Shown: positions 1-5,588, counted from the stretch's first letter. The stretch is DNA of 7,580 nt from Actinomycetota bacterium (GCA_003168295.1 PMST01000307.1:13178-20757), one strand, 5' to 3'. Translations and numbers: made by a program. Notes: generated by a model from the sequence alone, not told the origin.

Positions 1-509
1 AGGCCGCCCGCCACCTCGTCGAGCAGCAGCAGCGTGGGCTGCGACGCGAGGGCGCGGGCGAGTTCCAGCCGCTTGCGCTGCAGCAGCCCGAGCCGCGCGG
101 CGGGCAGGTTGGCCTCGGCGGTCATTCCGGCCCGCTCCAGGGCGTCGGCTCCCGCCGTGTAGCTGGCCTTGCGCCGCAGGCCGGCGCCCTGCTGGGCGGC
201 GACGAGCACGTTCTCGAATACGGTCATGTCGGTGAACGGCCGGGGCACCTGGTACGTGCGGCCGATGCCGAGCCGGCACCTGGCCGCCGCGTCCAGCCTG
301 GTGACCTGCCGCCCGGCGAAGGAGATCCGCCCCGCGCCGGGAGCCAGGTCACCGGAGATGAGGCCGAACAGGCTGGTTTTACCCGCGCCGTTCGGCCCCA
401 CGATCCCGACCGTGTCCCCGGGCCCGACGGTGAACGAGAGGTCCTCCGCGATAACGACGCGGCCGAACTTCTTCGTCACCCGGTCCAGTTCGAGCAGTGG
501 ACTTGTCAT
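1..509 (-). CDS. HAAT-type (LivG/LivF-like) ABC transporter ATP-binding protein, 3' end outside the window
   Basis: This is the cytoplasmic ATPase subunit of an ABC importer; only the first 169 codons are present. Visible in order: Walker A GPNGAGKT (residues 38-45), a Q-loop in RTYQVPRPF (Q87), the FTDMTVFENVLVAAQ stretch typical of branched-chain amino acid transporter ATPases, and Walker B LLLLDE (160-165; D164, catalytic E165). The signature region reads LGLLQRKRLELARAL (140-154) instead of LSGGQ-like; I recall similar LL-x-RKRLELARAL forms in actinobacterial HAAT ATPases, so it is probably a family trait. The ATG at 509 was chosen because it gives the expected N-terminus (MTSPLLELDRVTKKFG). 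It lies 12 bases after the stop of the substrate-binding protein gene, with no clear Shine-Dalgarno, which suggests translational coupling. Permease genes are expected further along but are not visible. The substrate cannot be told from this subunit. Confidence 0.92.
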   Translation of the reverse strand, partial: MTSPLLELDRVTKKFGRVVIAEDLSFTVGPGDTVGIVGPNGAGKTSLFGLISGDLAPGAGRISFAGRQVTRLDAAARCRLGIGRTYQVPRPFTDMTVFENVLVAAQQGAGLRRKASYTAGADALERAGMTAEANLPAARLGLLQRKRLELARALASQPTLLLLDEVAGG

Positions 510-521
510 CCGGTTATGTTC

Positions 522-1985
522 TTACTTGTTGGTGGGCTCGAGCGTCCCGGTGAGCGGCACTTGCGGCATCAGCGTGTTGTCGACGACCTGCATCGCGAAG
601 CCGAACTTGGAGCTGGAGTCCGGCTTCCACTGCACGCCGACGCACGGAGTGTCCACCACGCCGGGGGCCGGGTTCTTGCTCGAGGTCCAGTCCAGCTGAC
701 CGGCTAGGCCCTCGATGTTCACCTTGAACAGGGCGTCGGCCAGCTCGGCCTTGTCGTGCGGGTCGCTGACCGACTTCAGGGCCGTGTAGGCGACCTCGAA
801 GAGGCTGTAGTTGCTCAGCGATTGCACCCACTGCGAGCCGGTGGCCGCGGTGAACGCGGCCGCGACCTGCGCGCAGGTCTGGCCGGTGAACAGGGACTTC
901 CAGGGCATGCCGGGCGCCCACCACGCGTCGGTGGCCACGTTGTTGACCAGGTCGCCCAGCGCCTGAACGTCGGACGGGAACAGCAGCACCTTGGCCACGG
1001 TGGCCAGCTTGGGCTTGTAGCCCTGCTGGGCGGCCTGCTTCCACATGACGTTGAAGTCGGGCGGCAGCGGCACGTTGGTGAAGAAGTCGCACTTGCTGGA
1101 CTTGAACGAGGAGATGAACGAGGAGTAGTTGGTCAGCCCGTCCGTATACGGCGGCGGGTCGATCAGCGTGTACCCGGCTGCCTTGGCGAAGATCGGCCAG
1201 GCCGCGCGGAAGGCGTTGCCGTCGTCGTCGTTGGGGAACACACAGCCGACGACCTTGTCGGTCTTCAGCTGGTCATGGATCCGGTTCCACATCGGGATGA
1301 ACGCGTTGCACAGGTCGTTGACGCCCAGGAAGTACATCGTCGTCCACGTGGGCTTGAACGTTGACTTGCCCGGGGTCGGGTTGCCGCCCAGGTTGGAGTA
1401 CCAGGCCTGCCACGGGACGTTGCCGCAGATGCACGGCACGCCGAGCTTCTCCGCCGTGGTCGCCACCGGGACGACCGTCTCCGGCGTGGACGAGGTGAGG
1501 ATGAGGTCCGCCGTGGTGGCCACCTGCTGGGCCAGCTGCCCGGCCCGGGTTGGGTCGGACTGCGTGTCGTAGGACGTGATGTTGAACTTGTATGTCTTCC
1601 CGCCGGCGGTGATCCCCGCCTTGTACTGCGACGTGGCGTTGATCTCGCTGAGGATCCAGTTGTCCGAGGTGCCGAAGTCGGCCAGCGCCCCGGTGAGCGG
1701 GTGGATGAAGGCGACGGCGATGTCCTTGGTGGTACCCGTGCTGTTGGTGGAACCGGCACTGCTGTTGCCTTTAATACTGGAGCTGCATGCCTCGAGCAGC
1801 CCGCCGCCCCCTACGACGGCCGCACTGGCGCCGGCCGCGCGCAGCAGGCCGCGTCGGCTGAGAGATGAGGTGCTAGCCCCCGGGGGGCGACCCCCCGGGG
1901 ACCCCCCGAATGGGGGGACTACCCGTCCCCCCATGCCCCCCTGGCCCTCGGCCGTGCTCTCGGGTTGCGCAGTCTGGTCACTCAT
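522..1985 (-). CDS. ABC transporter substrate-binding protein, type I periplasmic fold, Tat lipoprotein
   Basis: This is the extracytoplasmic lipid-anchored receptor of the importer, 487 aa. The N-terminus has a Gly/Pro-rich linker of about 40 residues, then a twin-arginine signal SRRGLLRAAG (RR at 44-45), a short hydrophobic stretch and a lipobox LLEAC with lipid-accepting C67. So it should be exported folded by Tat and lipidated. The mature part opens with DIAVAFIHPLTGALADFG and continues with DTQSDPTRAGQLAQQ and LGVPCICGNVPWQAW, typical of LivJ-like Peripla_BP_6 proteins that bind amino acids, amides or related small molecules; the ligand cannot be assigned. Start choice: an AAAAGGAG site at 2004-1997 precedes both TTG (1991, spacing 5) and ATG (1985, spacing 11). 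I chose ATG; the TTG start would add two residues. The n-region before the RR pair is unusually long because of a G/C-hexamer cluster. The ATPase gene follows in the same operon. Confidence 0.93.
   Translation of the reverse strand: MSDQTAQPESTAEGQGGMGGRVVPPFGGSPGGRPPGASTSSLSRRGLLRAAGASAAVVGGGGLLEACSSSIKGNSSAGSTNSTGTTKDIAVAFIHPLTGALADFGTSDNWILSEINATSQYKAGITAGGKTYKFNITSYDTQSDPTRAGQLAQQVATTADLILTSSTPETVVPVATTAEKLGVPCICGNVPWQAWYSNLGGNPTPGKSTFKPTWTTMYFLGVNDLCNAFIPMWNRIHDQLKTDKVVGCVFPNDDDGNAFRAAWPIFAKAAGYTLIDPPPYTDGLTNYSSFISSFKSSKCDFFTNVPLPPDFNVMWKQAAQQGYKPKLATVAKVLLFPSDVQALGDLVNNVATDAWWAPGMPWKSLFTGQTCAQVAAAFTAATGSQWVQSLSNYSLFEVAYTALKSVSDPHDKAELADALFKVNIEGLAGQLDWTSSKNPAPGVVDTPCVGVQWKPDSSSKFGFAMQVVDNTLMPQVPLTGTLEPTNK
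1877..1941. repeat. Cluster of G/C hexamer runs forming nested inverted repeats
   Basis: On the plus strand, eight runs of 4-6 identical C or G bases occur within 65 bases: C at 1877-1881, G at 1882-1887, C at 1891-1896, G at 1897-1900, C at 1902-1907, G at 1912-1917, C at 1927-1932 and C at 1936-1941. They form perfect hairpins (for example C6-GAAT-G6 at 1902-1917 and G6-CGA-C6 at 1882-1896). In the mRNA sense there are five G-runs of 5-6, enough for a G-quadruplex. The tract encodes the Gly/Pro/Arg linker of the lipoprotein (about residues 17-37) and keeps the frame. Confidence 0.85.
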
Positions 1986-1996
1986 GTGCAATCGAT

Positions 1997-2004
1997 CTCC
2001 TTTT
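1997..2004 (-). promoter_or_regulatory. Ribosome binding site of the substrate-binding protein gene
   Basis: AAAAGGAG is read on the minus strand. It is 5 bases from a TTG codon and 11 from the ATG two codons later, so it does not settle which of the two starts is used. Confidence 0.7.
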
Positions 2005-2151
2005 AGGTCGCGCCGGGGCGCGGGACCGAGTCTGAGGTGACACCTTGTTGATCCCTATGGGACTGGAGAGGAGATGCTGTGGCGTCATGAGGCTAACAGC
2101 ACCTAATCCCCAATGCGGGAACGCTATAGCTCAAAGCAGCGAGTATTCGGC

Positions 2152-2211
2152 CTCATTAGTGCAGGTTCACGTGCGGATTGCCTAATATGCGGGCTCCTAT
2201 CACTAAATGAG
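2152..2211. repeat. Imperfect long-spaced inverted repeat
   Basis: CTCATTAGTG (2152-2161) and CACTAAATGAG (2201-2211) are inverted copies differing by one inserted base, separated by 39 bases. The spacer includes the palindrome CACGTG (2168-2173). It could be a pair of regulator half-sites upstream of the transporter operon; function is unknown. Confidence 0.45.
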
Positions 2212-2213
2212 AA

Positions 2214-2239
2214 GTGTGCGCCCCGGCCGAGGCGCGCAC
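2214..2239. repeat. GC-rich hairpin
   Basis: GTGTGCGCC (2214-2222) pairs with GGCGCGCAC (2231-2239), a 9-bp stem with one G-U wobble and an 8-base loop. There is no T-run on either side, so it is not a classical terminator. It could still act on a leftward transcript or end the relic operon. Confidence 0.45.
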
Positions 2240-2323
2240 CACTTGTGCGCTCTGCGAACGAACGTACAGATATAGAACAGTATGGCAACGCTAGGATGGC
2301 TGTTCGCGGATAGTCAACGTACG

Positions 2324-2398
2324 TTATGGAACTGTTTCATAGGGTGAGACTGCCGAGGTCGCGGCCTCGGCGGCCCTGCCTACTTGGTCGTCATTCAT
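2324..2398 (-). pseudogene. Short 24-codon ORF, possible 5' stub of a lost gene
   Basis: An ATG two bases after the stop of the GntR relic (TGA-TC-ATG) opens a frame reading MNDDQVGRAAEAATSAVSP and ending PYETVP then TAA. An AGGGGG run lies about 10 bases upstream of the ATG. The tight spacing behind the regulator and the normal codon use suggest it was the beginning of the next gene in the same operon, now cut off. It may equally be chance. I do not recognise the protein. Confidence 0.25.
2352..2371. repeat. Perfect 7-bp inverted repeat
   Basis: GCCGAGG (2352-2358), loop TCGCGG, CCTCGGC (2365-2371). It falls inside the short stub ORF and downstream of the GntR relic. No T-run follows on the minus strand, so a terminator role is weak. 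Confidence 0.4.
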
Positions 2399-2400
2399 GA

Positions 2401-2661
2401 TCACCGGCCCCCTGTCTGCCGCGCGGTGTTTCCGGGCTGATGGTGATCGAGTAGGGCTCCCATGACGCTGCGGAGATGGCGGCGCATGGCGTGCTCGGCC
2501 TCGTCGGGCCGTCGCCGGGCGATAGCGGTGATGATCGCCAGGTGTTCACCCAGCGAGGCCTGTGCGACATGTCCCCGCCCAGAATGGCCTGCCGCAGCCA
2601 CTCGCCCGCGACCCGCCGCCCCGCCGACCTGGGCCGGCGTCGCGTCTTCACGCTCTCGCAC
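2401..2661 (-). pseudogene. Relic of a GntR family (FadR/FCD subfamily) transcriptional regulator
   Basis: The open frame gives only 86 residues, against about 220-240 for an intact FCD-type GntR regulator. Its C-terminal half is clear FCD-domain sequence: ASLGEHLAIITAIARRRP followed by DEAEHAMRRHLRSVMGALL, keeping two His (in GEH and RRH) that in this family sit at the metal/ligand site. The first half, starting GTG-REREDATPAQV, loses sense in this frame. The neighbouring frame over about 2571-2618 reads RRVAGEWLRQAILGGDM, the normal first helix of a GntR winged-helix domain. So one frameshift near 2620 and one deletion near 2558-2570 explain it: the recognition helix and most of the FCD domain are gone. 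It cannot bind DNA as a normal GntR dimer. The GTG start is supported by the promoter just upstream, which would give a leaderless mRNA. The alternative is a tiny novel FCD-only protein, which I consider unlikely. Confidence 0.75.
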
Positions 2662-2668
2662 GGGGACG

Positions 2669-2697
2669 ATCCTAGAAATACGTAACAAAATTGTCAA
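2669..2697 (-). promoter_or_regulatory. Sigma70-type promoter of the GntR relic, leaderless layout
   Basis: On the minus strand, TTGACA (2697-2692) is followed by exactly 17 bases and then TAGGAT (2674-2669), a near-consensus housekeeping promoter. The GTG start codon (2661-2659) lies 7 bases beyond the -10 box, where transcription should begin. The mRNA would therefore be leaderless, as is common for actinobacterial autoregulators. Confidence 0.72.
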
Positions 2698-2701
2698 CAA
2701 T
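2690..2701. promoter_or_regulatory. Operator-like inverted repeat overlapping the -35 box
   Basis: ATTGT-CA-ACAAT on the plus strand (ATTGT-TG-ACAAT on the minus) is a perfect 5-bp inverted repeat with a 2-base centre, of the size and AT-rich form bound by GntR/FadR-type dimers. It covers the -35 box of the relic's promoter, the usual position for autorepression. A partial copy, TTGTTGA, lies at 2045-2051 upstream of the transporter operon. Confidence 0.55.
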
Positions 2702-3007
2702 CCAGCCGGATGAACGCATGCGTCCCGCGGCGACCAGACAGATTCACTGGGTCGGCGCCTCGAAGGCGGCGGCGTTGCGGGCAACTTTGGGCTCCGTGGG
2801 CTCCGGAGCGTTGGCGCTGGCGACGGGGATCGGGTGACGATTACTACTCGGGGTCGGTTCTCTGGCACAATGTGATGCTGACCGCTAGGCCATGCGGCGC
2901 CCTCTCCTCGTTCGCGCGGCCTAGCTCATCTGTGTGGGCCTGTCGGCTGTTCCCCGGTCGGTGCGGGTCCGCCGTTTCACATCTAACGCTGGGAGAAGAC
3001 CACAGTC
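2702..3007. other. Leader and upstream region of rpsP, no convincing gene
   Basis: No credible gene is present. A 39-codon frame at 2718-2837 (MRPAATRQIHWVGASKAAAL at its start) lacks a good ribosome binding site and is unrecognised. The region must carry the promoter of the ribosomal protein operon. GGGAG at 2991-2995 is the likely ribosome binding site for rpsP, 12 bases before its GTG. Confidence 0.6.
2863..2872 (+). promoter_or_regulatory. Candidate -10 region of the rpsP operon promoter
   Basis: TGGCACAATG contains CACAAT (2866-2871), a plausible -10 hexamer, about 137 bases before rpsP. The matching -35 is poor (TTACTA at 2841 would need a 19-base spacer). The same box, TGGCACACTG, occurs ahead of rplS at 5578-5587, which is the main support. 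Confidence 0.4.
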
Positions 3008-3781
3008 GTGGCTGTCAAGATCAAGCTGAAGCGCCTGGGCAAAATCCGGGAGCCTTATTACCGGATCGTTGTCGCGGACGCGCGCACCAAGCGCGATGGG
3101 CGCGCCATCGAGGAGATCGGCAAGTATCACCCGAAGGCCGAGCCCTCATTCATCGAAGTGAACTCCGAGCGGGTACAGCACTGGCTCTCGGTGGGCGCAC
3201 AGCCCACTGACCCGGTTCGCGTGCTGCTCAAGATCACCGGGGACTGGCAGAAGTTCAAGGGGGAGCCGGGAAGCGAAGGCACCCTCAGGACGGCCGAGCC
3301 GCGCGCCGATAAGAAGGAGCGCTTCGAGACCGCCGCCAAGGAGAGCCAGGCCACCAAGGAGGCCAAGGAAGACAAGGGCAGCAGGGCCGGGACCCAGTCC
3401 AGGGCCGCCAAGCCCGCCAGGGACGCCTCGGCCAAGGAAAGCGCGGCCAAGGAGGCCCCCGCCAAGGAAAGTGCCGCCAAGAAGGAAGCCCCCGCCAAGG
3501 AAAGCAAGAGCTCCGCCAGCCCGGCGGCAGCTGACGCGGGTACCGGCGGACAGGCCAAGGCGGCAGACGCCCCGTCCGGCGCGGAAACGACCCCGGCGAC
3601 CGCGGCGGACACGGCGGACACGGCGACTCCGGCGGACACGGCGGACGCGGCGACTCCGGCGGACACGGCGACTCCGGCGGACGCGGCGGACACGGCGGAC
3701 GCGGAAGCAGGCGACGCTCACGCGGAGGCTGCGAGCGAAACCGCCGCTGACGCGAAGGCCGAGTCGGGGAGCGGAGCCTAA
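3008..3781 (+). CDS. rpsP: 30S ribosomal protein S16 with a very long low-complexity C-terminal tail
   Basis: S16 binds 16S rRNA early in small-subunit assembly. Residues 1-83 are the conserved S16 fold: [20 protein letters not shown], then [20 protein letters not shown] and the [20 protein letters not shown] block. Start is a GTG at 3008 with GGGAG 12 bases upstream, giving the exact family N-terminus. Total length is 257 aa; most bacterial S16 are 80-90 aa and actinobacterial ones about 140-165. The extra part has two sections. Residues 100-170 are Lys/Glu/Ala-rich with AKES/AKEAP repeats, similar to actinobacterial S16 tails. Residues 171-257 are acidic Ala/Thr/Asp repeats ([11 protein letters not shown]) with almost no basic residues. 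The tail is probably disordered and solvent-exposed. It is the first gene of the translation operon; the KH gene starts 1 base after its stop. Confidence 0.97.
   Translation: MAVKIKLKRLGKIREPYYRIVVADARTKRDGRAIEEIGKYHPKAEPSFIEVNSERVQHWLSVGAQPTDPVRVLLKITGDWQKFKGEPGSEGTLRTAEPRADKKERFETAAKESQATKEAKEDKGSRAGTQSRAAKPARDASAKESAAKEAPAKESAAKKEAPAKESKSSASPAAADAGTGGQAKAADAPSGAETTPATAADTADTATPADTADAATPADTATPADAADTADAEAGDAHAEAASETAADAKAESGSGA
3604..3704 (+). repeat. Tandem 9-bp-phased repeat inside rpsP
   Basis: Units GGCGGACAC, GGCGGACGC and GGCGACTCC alternate about eleven times, encoding (A-D-T), (A-D-A) and (A-T-P) triplets. A longer 18-base unit, ACTCCGGCGGACACGGCG, recurs. Unit length is a multiple of three, so copy-number change keeps the frame. 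This suggests the S16 tail can grow or shrink by slippage. Confidence 0.85.
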
Positions 3782-3782
3782 C

Positions 3783-4025
3783 GTGCTTGAGGAAGCCCTC
3801 GAGCACCTGGTCCGGGGTATCGTCCAGTACCCGGATGACGTCCAGGTGGCCAGCAGGACGCTCCGCCGGGGTAACGTCCTTGAGGTGCGGGTGCATCCCG
3901 ATGACCTCGGCAAGGTCATCGGCCGGGGCGGGCGTACCGCCCGGGCGCTGCGTACCGTGATCAACGCGCTCGCATCCGGCCGGTACGTTCGCATCGACCT
4001 GCTGGACGCCAACGAGGTCCGCTGA
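3783..4025 (+). CDS. khpA: KH-domain RNA-binding protein KhpA
   Basis: This is a small single-KH-domain RNA-binding protein of 80 aa, the usual length. The KH fold is seen in order: N-terminal helix LEEALEHLVRGIVQYPDDV, strand VLEVRVHPDDLGKVIG, the nucleic-acid-binding loop GRGG (47-50) and helix RTARALRTVINALA. In other bacteria KhpA pairs with KhpB and affects RNA stability, cell division and elongation. Its place between rpsP and rimM is strongly conserved in Gram-positives. Start is a GTG at 3783, one base after the rpsP stop, with GGAG at 3773-3776 (6-base spacing) inside rpsP, so translation is probably coupled. rimM follows 5 bases after its stop. Confidence 0.95.
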   Translation: MLEEALEHLVRGIVQYPDDVQVASRTLRRGNVLEVRVHPDDLGKVIGRGGRTARALRTVINALASGRYVRIDLLDANEVR

Positions 4026-4030
4026 CCCCG

Positions 4031-4603
4031 ATGCGGCTGATCGTCGGCCGTATCGGCCGCCCGCACGGGATCCGCGGCGAGGTGATCGTCGGGGTCAGGA
4101 CAGACGAGCCTGACCTGCGATTCGTCGCGGGCGCGGTGCTTGACGTCGAGCGCACCCTCCCCGGTCCCGGCCGGACCGAGGAGGGTGCCGTCGGCGACGG
4201 CCAGCTGACGGTCGCCGCGGCGCGCTGGCATTCGGGACAGCTCCTGGTCGCGTTCGCTGGGATCACGGACCGGACCGCGGCCGGCGAGCTCACCGGCAGC
4301 TGGCTAAGCGTGGATTCGAGCCAGCTACCCGAATCTTCCGACCCGGACGAGTTCCGTGACCACGAGCTGATCGGGCTGTCGGTGCGGACATCGGCCGGCG
4401 AAGCGGTGGGGGTGGTCGCTGACGTGTTGCACCACGGCCAGGACCTGCTCGTCGTGCGCCAGGAGGGGGATCAAGACGGCGGCAAGGCCGGCGAGTACCT
4501 GGTGCCGTTCGTGAAGGCCATCGTGCCCGAGATCGATGTCAGCGCGGGCGTTCTCGTCATCGACCCGCCGCCCGGCCTGCTCAACCCGGCGCAGGCGGAA
4601 TAG
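4031..4603 (+). CDS. rimM: 16S rRNA processing / 30S maturation factor RimM
   Basis: RimM is a cytoplasmic assembly factor that binds S19 and helps mature the 3' domain of the 30S subunit. Length is 190 aa, slightly above the usual 165-185. The N-terminal RimM barrel starts with MRLIVGRIGRPHGIRGEV and the VRTDEPDLRF motif. A short Gly-rich insertion around residues 44-58 accounts for the extra length. The PRC-barrel domain runs from about residue 107 (EFRDHELIGLSV) to the end, with LVPFVKAIVPEIDV and VIDPPPGLL. The ATG at 4031 was chosen because it gives the family N-terminus; only a weak GAGGT lies 12 bases upstream, inside khpA, which again suggests coupling. trmD follows after 49 bases. 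Confidence 0.96.
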   Translation: MRLIVGRIGRPHGIRGEVIVGVRTDEPDLRFVAGAVLDVERTLPGPGRTEEGAVGDGQLTVAAARWHSGQLLVAFAGITDRTAAGELTGSWLSVDSSQLPESSDPDEFRDHELIGLSVRTSAGEAVGVVADVLHHGQDLLVVRQEGDQDGGKAGEYLVPFVKAIVPEIDVSAGVLVIDPPPGLLNPAQAE

Positions 4604-4641
4604 TGGCCCGGGTGGTGGAACCCCGCCCCGTTCTGGAAAAA

Positions 4642-4647
4642 AAGGAG
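4642..4647 (+). promoter_or_regulatory. Ribosome binding site fixing the trmD start
   Basis: AAGGAG, within a run of seven A, lies 5 bases before the GTG at 4653. It is the strongest Shine-Dalgarno in the operon and rules out the longer in-frame start at 4536 inside rimM. Confidence 0.85.
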
Positions 4648-4652
4648 CGGGC

Positions 4653-5588
4653 GTGGGGCTTCGCATCGATATCGTGACGATCTTTCCCGAGTATTTCGAG
4701 AGCCCGCTCGGGGTCTCGCTGATCGGGAAGGCGGTAGCGCGGGGCGACATCGAGTTCCGCGTGCACGACCTCCGGCGGTGGGCCACGGATGTTCACCGGA
4801 CCGTGGACGACGTGCCGTTCGGCGGTGGTCCGGGCATGGTGATGAAGCCGGACGTCTGGGGCGACGCCCTGGACGAGGTGGCCGGGCGGGACGGTGCGCC
4901 GCCAGGTGATGAGCGGCCCGCCAGGCTGGTCGTGCCGACGCCGAGCGGAGTCCCGTTCAGCCAGGACATGGCGGCCGGGTACGCGGCCGAAGCCCGGCTC
5001 ATCTTCGCCTGCGGCCGGTACGAGGGCATCGACGGCCGGGTGGTCGACGAGCTGCGGACCCGCATGCCCGTCGATGAGGTGAGCATCGGCGATTACGTGC
5101 TGGCCGGCGGCGAGGTGGCCGCGCTCGTCCTGGTGGAGGCCGTGGGGCGGCTGCTGCCCGGCGTCCTGGGTAACGCGTACTCGGCCGGGGATGACTCCTT
5201 CGGCGGCGACGCGGGGCCGGCTGGCAGCATGCGCGGGCTGCTCGAAGGGCCCGTGTACACCAGGCCGCGAGCCTGGCGTGAGCGGGAGGTGCCTGAGGTG
5301 CTGCTGTCGGGCAACCATGCCGCGATCGCGCGGTGGCGGCGCGATATGGCCTTGCGCCGGACCGCCGCCTACCGGGCGGATCTGGTCGCGCGGTTGCGGG
5401 ACCTGGACGCCCATGACCGCCGGGTGCTCGCGGAATCCGGGTATGATGACGGTGGCAGCAACGAGTCTCCAGGGGCTCAGGGGAGTCGAAGGGCCGGTCC
5501 GGCAGCTTCCGGGGGTAACTTTCCGGCCAGCGAAGGCGGCCCTTCAGCGGCTGGCTTTCCGGTTAGCGGCCAAGATATGGCACACTGA
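4653..5588 (+). CDS. trmD: tRNA (guanine37-N1)-methyltransferase TrmD with extended C-terminal tail
   Basis: TrmD uses S-adenosylmethionine to methylate G37 next to the anticodon, preventing +1 frameshifting. Visible motifs: [12 protein letters not shown] at the start, [10 protein letters not shown] (55-64), then the SAM-binding trefoil-knot segments GRYEGIDGR (121-129) and [11 protein letters not shown] (144-154). The DDSF motif carries the probable catalytic Asp (D181, by analogy to E. coli D169), and [10 protein letters not shown] and [13 protein letters not shown] complete the C-terminal domain. Length is 311 aa against about 230-275 normally. Residues beyond about 262 ([13 protein letters not shown] and on) are Gly/Ser/Ala/Pro-rich, not part of the fold, and probably disordered. 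The last codons contain a promoter-like box for rplS. GTG at 4653 is fixed by AAGGAG. All key residues are present, so the enzyme should be active. Confidence 0.96.
   Translation: MGLRIDIVTIFPEYFESPLGVSLIGKAVARGDIEFRVHDLRRWATDVHRTVDDVPFGGGPGMVMKPDVWGDALDEVAGRDGAPPGDERPARLVVPTPSGVPFSQDMAAGYAAEARLIFACGRYEGIDGRVVDELRTRMPVDEVSIGDYVLAGGEVAALVLVEAVGRLLPGVLGNAYSAGDDSFGGDAGPAGSMRGLLEGPVYTRPRAWREREVPEVLLSGNHAAIARWRRDMALRRTAAYRADLVARLRDLDAHDRRVLAESGYDDGGSNESPGAQGSRRAGPAASGGNFPASEGGPSAAGFPVSGQDMAH
5578..5587 (+). promoter_or_regulatory. Candidate rplS promoter -10 box inside the 3' end of trmD
   Basis: TGGCACACTG matches 9 of 10 bases of the box before rpsP (TGGCACAATG, 2863-2872). A TTCCGG about 18 bases upstream of the hexamer could be a weak -35. 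Transcription would begin just after the trmD stop and yield a leader of about 100 bases. Weak as a stand-alone promoter. Confidence 0.38.

Larger units (their letters stand above)
1986..2323. other. Intergenic region upstream of the ABC transporter operon, no convincing gene
   Basis: This stretch, especially 2040-2340, is visibly lower in GC than its surroundings and is stop-rich in most frames. A 66-codon plus-strand frame at 2113-2313 has no recognisable protein sequence or ribosome binding site. The region should hold the leftward promoter of the transporter operon, but I could not assign a convincing -35/-10 pair. It contains an imperfect long inverted repeat, a 9-bp hairpin and the perfect 10-bp palindrome AACGTACGTT at 2316-2325. 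Confidence 0.6.

Noticed and set aside
1877..1941. G/C-hexamer cluster as a transcription terminator or CRISPR-like array
   Set aside because: It lies inside an open, conserved reading frame, has no T-tract, and its runs have no repeat-spacer structure.
2113..2313. 66-codon plus-strand ORF in the low-GC intergenic region
   Set aside because: No ribosome binding site, no recognisable sequence, and codon use unlike the real genes.
2718..2837. 39-codon plus-strand ORF between the GntR relic and rpsP
   Set aside because: No Shine-Dalgarno and no recognised family. The short length makes chance likely.
3471..4025. Plus-strand frame running from the rpsP tail into khpA
   Set aside because: It becomes real only after 3783, where it is KhpA. 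The upstream Arg-rich part is the S16 repeat read out of frame.
3146..4231. 361-codon minus-strand frame antisense to rpsP, khpA and rimM
   Set aside because: It mirrors the Ala/Asp repeat as an Arg/Val run, crosses three well-identified genes, and has no recognisable domain. It is a high-GC shadow.
4536..4652. Longer start for trmD inside rimM
   Set aside because: AAGGAG at 4642-4647 and the family N-terminus place the start at the GTG at 4653.
4581..5414. 277-codon minus-strand frame opposite trmD
   Set aside because: It is antisense to a complete conserved enzyme, with no motifs or ribosome binding site.
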